From contig JACRAG010000359.1 of the NCBI GenBank assembly GCA_016213455.1, positions 1-5,845 on the forward strand: a stretch of DNA of 5,845 bases, in the 5' to 3' direction. The notes beneath the pieces were generated by a model. That model saw only the letters and a program-made list of their open reading frames with translations. It did no database searches and was not told where the DNA came from. This DNA is from Anaerolineae bacterium (GTDB lineage Bacteria; Chloroflexota; Anaerolineae; Anaerolineales; Anaerolineaceae). Position numbers and translations under genes: made by a program. Below, one piece after another: positions 1 to 5,845 of the stretch (within the stretch, counting starts at the first letter, position 1; the number at the start of each line of letters is the position of its first letter).

Positions 1-888
1 GACGCATCCGCCCAAATCACCATCGTGCAAGATCCCACCCTGACCATCACCCCTGGAATTATTGTCAATATGATCCAGTCCTTCATGGATGGAATCTATG
101 GTGGTGGCGTTGCCTATGAAATCGTTTCAGAAAAAGTTCCCTCGATCCCCGAAGAAGTTTCCCCCGCATTGATCGGTATTTACAGTCGCTTTGGCGATTG
201 GTACCACAATTTTCAGCGCAACTTATTTCACAACCCCGACGCGCCGCTCGTTCTTCGCGCGCCCACTGCCACAACCGGTCCCAGTCAATCCGGGATGGCA
301 AACATTCTATCCATGATCATGGTCGGGCAGATGATCTTCTTCGCCTTCTATACGGGCGCTTTTGCCATGATGTCTATCCTCAAGGAAAATGAGGAGGGCA
401 CACTGGCGCGTTTGTTCACCACACCCACCTCCCGCACGGTGATTCTGGCTGGTAAATTCATTTCGGTTTTGGCTACTGTGTTTCTACAGGCCATTGTGCT
501 CATCATCGTTGGCGCGCTGCTTTTCAAAGTCAACTGGGGATCACCTCTGCATGCCTTGGGGGCAACACTGGCGCAAGTCATGGCTGCCACCGGTTTGGGC
601 GTGTTCATCATTGCCCTGGTTAAGAACTCCCGCCAGGCAGGCCCGGTATTGGGCGGCGGTTTGACGGTACTAGGCATGTTGGGCGGGCTGTTCAGCGTGG
701 CGATCAAGATGCCCGAAGGCTTTGCCGCGTTGGCCAAATTCACCCCGCAAGGCTGGGTGCTATCCGCCTGGCAGGCTTCCATTCAGGGATCAAGCTCCGA
801 CCTTGCCCTTTCCGTGCTGGTTTGCACCGGTCTGGGCCTGGCGCTCTTCCTGGCAGGCGCCTTCTTCTTCAATCGCCGTTTTGCATGA
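1..888 (+). CDS. ABC-2 type transporter permease, 3' part (5' end outside window)
   Basis: This is the membrane subunit of an ABC exporter of the ABC-2 family (Pfam ABC2_membrane_3 type). The frame is open from base 1, so the 295 visible residues are a C-terminal part; the GTG at 25 is an internal codon, not a credible start, because the first membrane helix and the start of the extracellular loop are missing. Visible residues 1 to about 95 are a hydrophilic, probably extracytoplasmic, segment. About five hydrophobic helices follow, near visible residues 102-126, 148-176, 184-208, 216-237 and 268-290. After the first of these comes the family signature: residues 129-142 read ENEEGTLARLFTTP, the usual E-x-G-T-L-x-R-L-x-x-x-P cytoplasmic motif, followed by an LAGKF segment. 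The protein ends in NRRFA, a typical short basic tail. It lies 12 nt from a second permease and probably pairs with it; the ATPase is expected upstream. The substrate cannot be told from the sequence; drug, lipid or polysaccharide export are all possible. Confidence 0.9.
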   Translation, partial: DASAQITIVQDPTLTITPGIIVNMIQSFMDGIYGGGVAYEIVSEKVPSIPEEVSPALIGIYSRFGDWYHNFQRNLFHNPDAPLVLRAPTATTGPSQSGMANILSMIMVGQMIFFAFYTGAFAMMSILKENEEGTLARLFTTPTSRTVILAGKFISVLATVFLQAIVLIIVGALLFKVNWGSPLHALGATLAQVMAATGLGVFIIALVKNSRQAGPVLGGGLTVLGMLGGLFSVAIKMPEGFAALAKFTPQGWVLSAWQASIQGSSSDLALSVLVCTGLGLALFLAGAFFFNRRFA

Positions 889-892
889 AAGG
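888..892 (+). promoter_or_regulatory. Ribosome binding site of the second permease
   Basis: AAAGG lies 8 nt before the ATG at 901 and overlaps the last base of the upstream TGA stop codon (886-888). It matches part of the anti-Shine-Dalgarno complement. The placement supports the 901 start and translational coupling of the two permeases. Confidence 0.55.
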
Positions 893-900
893 CAGAAACC

Positions 901-2112
901 ATGCGCATCATTGATATTGCCATAAAAGATTTAATGCAAATTTTCCGCGACTGGAAAATGATTCTCTTTCTGGTCGCCATGCCGCTGGTTTTCACCGTTT
1001 TCATGGGCGTGGCTTACCGTGGATTGACCGCAGAAGAAGACCCGCGATTACCGATTGCCTGGATCCAGACTGAGGAAGCGGACAGCCTCGCCACCCTGCT
1101 TCGCCAGGATCTGGAAAACGACCCAAATATTCGCCTGGAAATTCTGTCGCAAACACAACAGGAAAAAGCCATCGAACAGGTCAATTCTGGCCAATATGCC
1201 GGGTTGCTTGTTGTGCCACAGGGTTTTAGCGATAGCATTGGGTCAGGTGCACAATTGGTTCTCTACGCGGATGAATTCTCTACGCGCGGGCAGGCAGCCT
1301 ATCAGGTGCTCCGCGCCAGTATCACCCGCCTCTACGGCTCGTTGGAAATTGCTCAAATCACCAACGATCTTGCTGAAAATAACGACCAATCTACTGCGGA
1401 CATCACCTCCCAGGCGCTGACCCGTTGGCGGGAAATGAACCAGCAGAAAGTTAAAATCGTCGTCGAGAAAGCCATCAATATCCCGGAGAAAGAACGCCCG
1501 CTGGGTGGCAATCCCTACAACCAGACTTCACCTGGCATTCTGGTCATGTTTGCCATTTTCGGAATCATGACTTCTGCAAACATTCTGGTTGAAGAACGCA
1601 AGACGAAAACCCTGCAGCGCATGATCGCTACCTCCCTGAGCGATTCCGAAATCCTCGCCGGTCATCTGCTCTCCACTTTCGCCCTCGTTCTGATGCAGCA
1701 AGTACTTCTCATCACGTTCGGGCAACTGTTCCTGAAGGTGGAATATTTCCGTCAACCGGCAGCGATTTTCCTGGTCGCCGCGATGCTTGCCCTTTGGATT
1801 TCAGCCATGGGGCTGACCATCTCCGTTTTTGCGAAAAACGATCAACAGGTTGTGCTTTTTTCACTGGCAGCCATGTTCTTCTTCTCGGCATTTGGTGGAA
1901 GCTGGTTCCCGTTGGAAGGCACGGGAGAATTTTTCAGCATCATCGGTCATGCTACCCCTGGCGCCTGGGCGATGGATGGGTTTCAAAACATCATCATTCG
2001 CGGGTTGGGATTTTCCTCTTCTCTTTTACCCGCGTTGATCATTTTCGGTTATGCCGTTCTATTCTTCATCATTGGCGCCTGGGGATTTAAGCGGATGAAA
2101 TCACAGTCTTAA
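901..2112 (+). CDS. ABC-2 type transporter permease (complete)
   Basis: This is a complete 403-residue ABC-2 family permease, a normal size for the ABC2_membrane_3 group. The N-terminus is a short cytoplasmic amphipathic stretch (IAIKDLMQIFRDW) followed by helix 1 at about residues 19-39. Residues 41-208 form a large extracytoplasmic domain rich in Gln and Asn. Five C-terminal helices follow at about 211-230, 254-279, 287-310, 316-336 and 374-396. The loop after the second helix reads EERKTKTLQRM at 231-241, which corresponds to the E-x-G-T-L-x-R-L motif of the partner, but the Gly is replaced by Lys and the downstream Pro is missing (ATSLSDSEILAG). Residues 352-356 (TPGAW) match the TP-x-x-W segment (TPQGW) in the upstream permease, confirming that the two are paralogues. 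The start at 901 has an AAAGG site 8 nt upstream. The gene is probably co-transcribed with the preceding one and encodes the second half of a heterodimeric exporter channel. Substrate unknown. Confidence 0.92.
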   Translation: MRIIDIAIKDLMQIFRDWKMILFLVAMPLVFTVFMGVAYRGLTAEEDPRLPIAWIQTEEADSLATLLRQDLENDPNIRLEILSQTQQEKAIEQVNSGQYAGLLVVPQGFSDSIGSGAQLVLYADEFSTRGQAAYQVLRASITRLYGSLEIAQITNDLAENNDQSTADITSQALTRWREMNQQKVKIVVEKAINIPEKERPLGGNPYNQTSPGILVMFAIFGIMTSANILVEERKTKTLQRMIATSLSDSEILAGHLLSTFALVLMQQVLLITFGQLFLKVEYFRQPAAIFLVAAMLALWISAMGLTISVFAKNDQQVVLFSLAAMFFFSAFGGSWFPLEGTGEFFSIIGHATPGAWAMDGFQNIIIRGLGFSSSLLPALIIFGYAVLFFIIGAWGFKRMKSQS

Positions 2113-2127
2113 GGTGATCCCAGGAAT

Positions 2128-2142
2128 CTTGCCACAGGCAAG
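2128..2142 (+). terminator. Possible weak terminator hairpin after the ABC permeases
   Basis: CTTGCC and GGCAAG form a perfect 6-bp stem around a 3-nt loop (ACA), starting 15 nt after the stop codon of the second permease. The bases that follow (GCTCAATTT) are not a proper U-tract, so termination would be weak or factor-dependent. It is the only hairpin I see between this stop codon and the ino1 promoter. Confidence 0.3.
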
Positions 2143-2164
2143 GCTCAATTTCCAAAGGCGGGGT

Positions 2165-2170
2165 TATAAT
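2165..2170 (+). promoter_or_regulatory. -10 box of the ino1 promoter
   Basis: A perfect TATAAT lies 70 nt before the ino1 start codon, in the 128-nt gap after the ABC operon. No recognisable TTGACA-like -35 element sits 16-18 nt upstream (the bases there are GGCTCA-like), and no TG precedes the box. The promoter may therefore need an activator. Transcription would begin around 2176-2178. Confidence 0.6.
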
Positions 2171-2172
2171 AT

Positions 2173-2203
2173 CGGCAGCGCTGCATCATTTGTGGCGCTG
2201 CCG
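2173..2203 (+). promoter_or_regulatory. Stem-loop / palindrome at the ino1 transcription start
   Basis: CGGCAGCGC (2173-2181) and GCGCTGCCG (2195-2203) are perfect 9-bp inverted arms. The stem can extend inward by two G-U pairs, a C-G and an A-U, leaving a 5-nt loop (2186-2190). It begins only three bases after the TATAAT box, so it overlaps the expected start of transcription. It could be an operator bound by a dimeric repressor, or a 5' hairpin in the mRNA leader. No U-run follows, so it is not a terminator. Confidence 0.5.
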
Positions 2204-2224
2204 CTTGCATTCAGTAAATCAATC

Positions 2225-2230
2225 GAGGAG
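2225..2230 (+). promoter_or_regulatory. Shine-Dalgarno site that fixes the ino1 start
   Basis: GAGGAG ends 10 nt before the ATG at 2241. This favours that start over the in-frame TTG at 2190, which would add 17 residues unlike the family and would begin inside the leader stem-loop. Confidence 0.75.
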
Positions 2231-2240
2231 TCGTTTTCGA

Positions 2241-3317
2241 ATGAGCAACAAGAAAGTTCGTGTCGCTATCATCGGCGTGGGCAACTGCGCTTCTTCGCTG
2301 GTACAGGGTGTTCACTTCTATCAAAACGCCGCTGATACAGACCGCGTGCCGGGTTTGATGCACGTGAACCTGGGTGGATACCACATTAGTGATATCGAAT
2401 TCAGCGCAGCAATTGATATCGTTGACACAAAAGTCGGCAAAGATTTATCCGAAGCCATTTTTGCATACCCCAACAACACCTTCAAATTTGCCGAAGTCCC
2501 GCACCTGAATGTGCCGGTCGTGCGCGGTATGACCCACGACGGGTTGGGCAAATATCTTTCCCAGATCGTCACAAAAGCCCCTGGCCCCACCGCTGACATC
2601 GTGCGGATTTTGAAGGAAACCAAGACGGATGTCGTCGTCAGCTACCTTCCGGTTGGCTCCGAAATGGCGACCAAATGGTATGTTGAGCAGGTCCTCGAGG
2701 CCGGCTGCGGCTTTGTCAATGCCATCCCGGTGTTCATCGCCAGCTCAGAATATTGGGGCGAACGGTTCCGCCAGCGCGGTTTGCCGATCATCGGTGACGA
2801 CATCAAATCCCAGGTAGGCGCAACCATTCTTCACCGTGTGTTGACCAGCCTCTTTGTCGATCGCGGCGTACGCCTGGACCGCACGTACCAGCTCAATTTT
2901 GGCGGCAATACCGACTTCATGAACATGCTCGAACGCGAACGCCTCGAGTCCAAAAAGATCTCGAAGACCAATGCCGTTACCTCCATGCTGCCCTACCAGC
3001 TGGCGGATCAAAACGTACACGTTGGCCCGAGCGACTATGTGCCATGGTTGACCGACCGCAAATGGTGCTACATCCGCATGGAAGGCACCACCTTTGGCGA
3101 TGTTCCCCTCAACCTGGAAGCCAAATTGGAAGTGTGGGATTCACCGAACTCCGCCGGTGTCATCATCGACGCAGTGCGCTGCGTTAAACTCGCGCTTGAC
3201 CGTGGGATTTCCGGTCCGCTGTATGCCCCAGCTTCTTACTTTATGAAAACTCCTCCCAAGCAGTTCAAAGATGACATTGCACGGGAAATGACAGAAGCCT
3301 ACATTCGTGGCGAGTAA
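2241..3317 (+). CDS. ino1: myo-inositol-1-phosphate synthase
   Basis: This enzyme (EC 5.5.1.4) converts D-glucose 6-phosphate to 1D-myo-inositol 3-phosphate using tightly bound NAD+, and is the first committed step of inositol synthesis in the cytosol. The 358-residue product matches the short prokaryotic form (the mycobacterial enzyme is about 367 residues) rather than the roughly 500-residue eukaryotic form. The N-terminal Rossmann fold begins at residue 6, with the dinucleotide loop GVGNCASSL at 12-20. The family's central segment is clear: [15 protein letters not shown] at 185-199, [11 protein letters not shown] at 219-229, and the lysine-rich ESKKISKT at 236-243 that belongs to the active site. 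The C-terminal part returns to the NAD domain with [12 protein letters not shown] at 295-306. The start is set by GAGGAG 10 nt upstream. The gene has its own -10 box and a strong terminator, so it is probably monocistronic. The product could feed inositol phospholipids or an inositol-derived solute or thiol; no downstream pathway gene is in the window. Confidence 0.96.
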   Translation: MSNKKVRVAIIGVGNCASSLVQGVHFYQNAADTDRVPGLMHVNLGGYHISDIEFSAAIDIVDTKVGKDLSEAIFAYPNNTFKFAEVPHLNVPVVRGMTHDGLGKYLSQIVTKAPGPTADIVRILKETKTDVVVSYLPVGSEMATKWYVEQVLEAGCGFVNAIPVFIASSEYWGERFRQRGLPIIGDDIKSQVGATILHRVLTSLFVDRGVRLDRTYQLNFGGNTDFMNMLERERLESKKISKTNAVTSMLPYQLADQNVHVGPSDYVPWLTDRKWCYIRMEGTTFGDVPLNLEAKLEVWDSPNSAGVIIDAVRCVKLALDRGISGPLYAPASYFMKTPPKQFKDDIAREMTEAYIRGE

Positions 3318-3324
3318 TCTACCA

Positions 3325-3372
3325 CGAGACCATCAAAAAAACCGCTCTCGGGCGGTTTTTTTGATGGTCTCG
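3325..3372 (+). terminator. Strong intrinsic terminator of ino1 with perfect 21-bp arms
   Basis: Arms at 3325-3345 and 3352-3372 are exact reverse complements around a 6-nt loop (TCTCGG). The core is a CCGC/GCGG stem flanked by seven A on the left and seven T on the right, the classic Rho-independent shape, and it would work in either direction. Unusually, the pairing continues outward through ten more bases (CGAGACCATC / GATGGTCTCG). It starts 7 nt after the ino1 stop codon. Confidence 0.93.
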
Positions 3373-3377
3373 ATCTT

Positions 3378-3386
3378 TGGTAAAAT
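3378..3386 (+). promoter_or_regulatory. Extended -10 promoter of the envelope gene pair
   Basis: TGGTAAAAT reads as an extended -10 element (TGn followed by TAAAAT). Six bases separate it from the ATG at 3393, so the expected transcription start coincides with the A of the start codon. No Shine-Dalgarno sequence is present. Both facts point to a leaderless mRNA. A TTGATG at 3361-3366 could act as a -35 element, but its 14-nt spacing is too short, and it lies inside the terminator arm. Confidence 0.6.
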
Positions 3387-3392
3387 AGACTG

Positions 3393-4637
3393 ATGAGGTA
3401 TCCTTCTTTGAACCGCATCGCCGGTTCCTTACTGGTAGCGTTTATCGCGGGGTTGATCCTTGTTCGCTGCGGCGCCTCACCGTCAGAAACACCTTCAGCC
3501 GATTTGACCCTGACCGCTGTTTTTGAAGAAGCCCTCATCGCTGCCACCCGGTCAGTTCCAACCAGCACCCCCACACAGACTCCAACGCACACCCCAACAC
3601 CAACCGCGACCGCCACTGCCACCCCTGTGCGAACACCGCCGGCTTTGCCCGCGGAATTCAACACTCCCTTGCTCGCCAAAGTGGATCAACCGCGCGCCTA
3701 CATTACCAACGCGTGCGAAAGCATCAAAGCTCGCTGGAGCGCCGGAAATGCCGAGCCAGGCACTGTGGTGATGCCAATCATGTTCCATTCAGTCACCGAT
3801 GGCGAAATCAGCCATCCTTACCAGATTACCTCGGCTAAACTCGACCGGCTTTTGCGTGACTTGAAAGAACAGGGTTTTGAATCCATCACCATGCAGCAGT
3901 TGGCCGATTTCTTGCACCATAATGCCTGGATACCCCGGCGTTCGGTGCTGTTGATTGCCGACGACCTGCACAACGAAGAATACTTTCGCAAGCATTTTGA
4001 ACCTTTACTCAAAGAATACGGCTGGACGATGGTCAATGCCTGGATCAGTGAGCCTGAAGCAAGCAAACGGGTCTTACAGGTCAACCAAAAATTGCAGCAG
4101 GAGCAGTGGGTTGAACACCAGGCCCACGGCGTGATACACAACATTTACATAGACGAAAAGTCCTTGAAATCGGTCATCTCGACTGAACTGTATGGATCAG
4201 TCAGCGGAGAAGAGTTCTCCCGTCTCGAGCTTGAAGGTTCCATGCAGCGCATAGAAGAAGCCTTTGGCGTCAAACCCATCGCCTATATCTGGCCCGGCGG
4301 AAATTTCACGGCTGCAGGTGTAAAAATGGCTGAACAGGTCGGGTATCAGTTGGGGTTTTCGGTCAACCCGCGCGGCCCATTGATGTATAACTGGATTCCG
4401 CTCGCCGATCAAGTCGATCCAAACCGGCCGTCTTTCCTGCCGGAAGCCTATGTCAACAACCCCTTGTTTGTGCTTCCGCGTTATTGGGATAAGGATGCTT
4501 CGGCGCACATTGACACAGTACGTCAAATCGGCAACCAGGCAGCCATCGTTGCCGAACAAAACAAAGCCATCGAACTTGAATATTTCGATATTGTCTGTAA
4601 AGCGAAGTACGGCGATATTCCCGGATTGGAGCCATAA
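3393..4637 (+). CDS. Exported NodB-like polysaccharide deacetylase with Thr/Pro linker
   Basis: The 414-residue product resembles carbohydrate esterase family 4 (NodB-homology) enzymes, which remove N- or O-acetyl groups from glycans such as peptidoglycan or surface polysaccharide. Residues 1-25 form a signal peptide or anchor (a hydrophobic run at 9-24). Cys26 could be a lipid anchor, but Arg25 at the -1 position breaks the usual lipobox. Residues 55-83 are a Thr/Pro/Ala linker that would hold the domain away from the membrane. The catalytic domain begins near 124: PIMFHSV at 128-134 matches the opening strand; SVLLIADDL at 184-192 carries the Asp-Asp pair (D190, D191) of motif 1, with Ala and Leu where TFDDG is usual; HGVIH at 245-249 is the H-x3-H metal motif; and YIWPGGNF at 298-305 is motif 3, followed by GYQLGFS. 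Activity is plausible but divergent. The start follows an extended -10 box directly. A gene for a LysM/M23 lipoprotein begins 8 nt after the stop codon, so the two probably act together on the cell wall. Confidence 0.85.
   Translation: MRYPSLNRIAGSLLVAFIAGLILVRCGASPSETPSADLTLTAVFEEALIAATRSVPTSTPTQTPTHTPTPTATATATPVRTPPALPAEFNTPLLAKVDQPRAYITNACESIKARWSAGNAEPGTVVMPIMFHSVTDGEISHPYQITSAKLDRLLRDLKEQGFESITMQQLADFLHHNAWIPRRSVLLIADDLHNEEYFRKHFEPLLKEYGWTMVNAWISEPEASKRVLQVNQKLQQEQWVEHQAHGVIHNIYIDEKSLKSVISTELYGSVSGEEFSRLELEGSMQRIEEAFGVKPIAYIWPGGNFTAAGVKMAEQVGYQLGFSVNPRGPLMYNWIPLADQVDPNRPSFLPEAYVNNPLFVLPRYWDKDASAHIDTVRQIGNQAAIVAEQNKAIELEYFDIVCKAKYGDIPGLEP
3558..3641 (+). repeat. Low-complexity ACC/CCN tract encoding the Thr/Pro linker
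   Basis: This C-rich, A-rich stretch codes for residues 56-83 of the deacetylase, with TPT-type repeats passing into an alternating Thr-Ala run. Codons for Thr and Pro vary, so it is a protein-level repeat rather than a recent exact DNA duplication. Such linkers are common in surface proteins of Chloroflexota and may be O-glycosylated; that last point is inference. Confidence 0.7.
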
Positions 4638-4645
4638 ACAGCACT

Positions 4646-5845
4646 ATGCAGCTAAAGCGATCGATCAAGCAGCTCCTCCTCATTGCCCTCTCCTGCCTGA
4701 TCATGGCTGGCTGTGTTCGCACCTGGAATAATGCCCGACCCATCCCCACCGGACTTCCGAAAGCAAGTGATCAGTCGTCCGCACCTGCTCCTGTTGAAGT
4801 CCAAACCACGCCGACCACTCACTCCTTTTCTATTCCAACCCGCGATCCTTCTCAACCGTATTACACCCCAACGCCGGACATGCCCCACGCGCTGCCCACC
4901 CTGCGCACCAATGTAGAAACCTATGTGGTTCAACGCGGAGACAGCTTGGGCAGCATCGCGCAACGTTATGGTGTAGATCTGAACACCCTGGTGAATGCCA
5001 ACCAGATTACCAATCCGGATCTCCTGGAAGTTGGCACCACGCTGATCATTCCTGCGCCTCTCCCGCTTCCGCCCGGACCAGACTTCAAGATCATTCCCGA
5101 CTCCGAACTGGTCCTGGGACCTAACACCATCTCTTTTGATGTGGGAGGGTTTTTGGATCAGACCAACGGATACCTGGCATCCTATCACGGTGAAATCGAA
5201 GAAGGCGTTACATATTCTGGCGCAGAAATTGTTCAGCGCATATCCAGAGAATTTTCGGTCAATCCGCGCATCTTGTTGGCTGTGATTGAATACCAGACCG
5301 GTTGGGTTACCCGCCCTCAGCCGGATGACTACACCCTGGATTTTCCAGCGGGCTACACCCATCCGGCCTATAAAGGGTTGTATCGTCAGTTGGCCTGGAC
5401 AGCCAACAACCTCAACCGCGGTTATTACCTTTGGAAAGCCGGAGGGATTAGCGGCTGGCTGCTGGCGGATGGGTCTGTCATCCCGCCCGCCCCGACGATC
5501 AATGCCGGTACGGCAGGCGTGCAACATCTTTTCAGCCTGCTCTTCAACCAATCCGCGTGGCAAAAAGCCGTCACACAAAATGGCCTGTCTGCCGCATACC
5601 AATCCTTGTTTGGCATCCCGTTTGATTATGCTGTGGAACCGTTGATTCCGGAGAACCTCACCCAACCCACTTTTCAACTTCCGTTTGAAAGTGGACAGGT
5701 CTGGTCATTCACGGGCGGACCGCATGGGGGCTGGGGATCCGGGTCAGCCTGGGCTGCGCTGGACTTTGCCCCGCCGGGGGATGCCCTTGGGTGTGTATCC
5801 TCGGATGCCTGGGTGACCGCCATTGCCGATGGGCTGATCGTCCAC
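4646..5845 (+). CDS. LysM lipoprotein with lysozyme-fold-like and M23 peptidase domains (3' end outside window)
   Basis: An open frame of exactly 400 codons runs from ATG 4646 to the window edge with no stop. Residues 1-22 are a lipoprotein signal (KRSIKQ, then a hydrophobic run) with lipobox M-A-G-C and lipidated Cys23. Residues 24-88 are a Pro/Thr/Ser-rich spacer. A LysM domain at 92-136 (YVVQRGDSLGSIAQRYGV through TTLIIP) should bind N-acetylglucosamine-containing glycan. Residues about 160-335 form a domain with a lysozyme/lytic-transglycosylase feel: FSVNPRILLAVIEYQTGW at 203-220 and NAGTAGVQHLF at 286-296. Gln217 stands where those enzymes usually have the catalytic Glu. From about 345 a zinc peptidase M23 domain begins: SFTGGPHGGW at 354-363 and ALDFAPPGD at 371-379 supply probable metal ligands His360 and Asp373, then AIADGLIVH; the second H-x-H motif would lie beyond the edge. 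The start is chosen for the signal peptide; the nearest SD-like GGAG (4628-4631) is 14 nt away. It probably forms an operon with the deacetylase. Confidence 0.88.
   Translation, partial: MQLKRSIKQLLLIALSCLIMAGCVRTWNNARPIPTGLPKASDQSSAPAPVEVQTTPTTHSFSIPTRDPSQPYYTPTPDMPHALPTLRTNVETYVVQRGDSLGSIAQRYGVDLNTLVNANQITNPDLLEVGTTLIIPAPLPLPPGPDFKIIPDSELVLGPNTISFDVGGFLDQTNGYLASYHGEIEEGVTYSGAEIVQRISREFSVNPRILLAVIEYQTGWVTRPQPDDYTLDFPAGYTHPAYKGLYRQLAWTANNLNRGYYLWKAGGISGWLLADGSVIPPAPTINAGTAGVQHLFSLLFNQSAWQKAVTQNGLSAAYQSLFGIPFDYAVEPLIPENLTQPTFQLPFESGQVWSFTGGPHGGWGSGSAWAALDFAPPGDALGCVSSDAWVTAIADGLIVH

Noticed and set aside
25..27. GTG as the start of the first permease
   Set aside because: The frame is open to base 1 and the family's first membrane helix is missing, so this is an internal codon of a gene cut by the window edge.
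348..782. 144-codon - strand open frame opposite the first permease
   Set aside because: Its product has no recognisable domain, and the + strand frame is a clear ABC-2 permease.
2129..2134. TTGCCA as the -35 element for ino1
   Set aside because: Its spacing to TATAAT at 2165 is 30 nt, far beyond the usable 16-18 nt.
2190..2240. Upstream TTG start that would lengthen ino1 by 17 residues
   Set aside because: The added residues do not resemble the family, the TTG falls inside the leader stem-loop, and a strong GAGGAG precedes the ATG at 2241.
3558..3641. C/A-rich tract as a CRISPR or tandem DNA repeat
   Set aside because: There is no fixed unit or spacer; it is coding low-complexity sequence for a Thr/Pro linker.
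3299..3679. - strand frame with Val/Gly repeats opposite the deacetylase start
   Set aside because: The GVGVCVGV-type repeats are only the reverse complement of the Thr/Pro linker codons, and the frame crosses the terminator.
4652..5677. A 341-codon open frame on the - strand
   Set aside because: It lies opposite the LysM/M23 gene, whose + frame has a lipobox, a clear LysM domain and M23 motifs. The - strand product is rich in Arg, Gly and Ile with no recognisable domain, so it is a codon-bias shadow.

Overview
The window carries five protein-coding genes, all on the + strand and closely packed. It looks like a chromosomal segment of a moderately GC-rich bacterium. The best guess is a member of the Chloroflexota (Anaerolineae-like). 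This rests on the short prokaryotic-type myo-inositol-1-phosphate synthase, the envelope proteins with long Thr/Pro linkers, and the LysM plus M23 architecture. It is an inference from gene style, not a phylogenetic result.

Positions 1-2112 hold the end of an ABC exporter operon: the 3' part of one ABC-2 type permease (1-888), then a complete second ABC-2 permease (901-2112) 12 nt later. The two probably form a heterodimeric membrane channel whose ATPase would lie upstream of the window. Positions 2113-2240 form an intergenic region with a weak hairpin, a perfect TATAAT box, a stem-loop at the expected 5' end of the mRNA, and a good Shine-Dalgarno sequence. It leads into a complete myo-inositol-1-phosphate synthase gene (ino1, 2241-3317), which is closed by a very strong intrinsic terminator with perfect 21-bp arms (3325-3372).

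Directly after that terminator, an extended -10 promoter sits six bases before the ATG of the next gene, which suggests a leaderless transcript. It starts a probable two-gene envelope operon. The first gene is an exported NodB-like polysaccharide deacetylase with a Thr/Pro-rich linker (3393-4637). Eight nucleotides later comes a lipoprotein with a LysM domain, a middle domain resembling a lysozyme-fold/lytic transglycosylase, and the beginning of an M23-type peptidase domain (4646 to the window end). This last gene is open at the right edge.

Functionally the window divides into export (ABC-2 permeases), inositol supply (probably for inositol lipids or an inositol-derived solute) and cell-wall glycan/peptide remodelling at the cell surface. 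I found no tRNA, rRNA, CRISPR array, insertion sequence or integrase. The oddest features are the degenerate catalytic motifs in the two surface enzymes and the compact terminator-to-leaderless-promoter junction.
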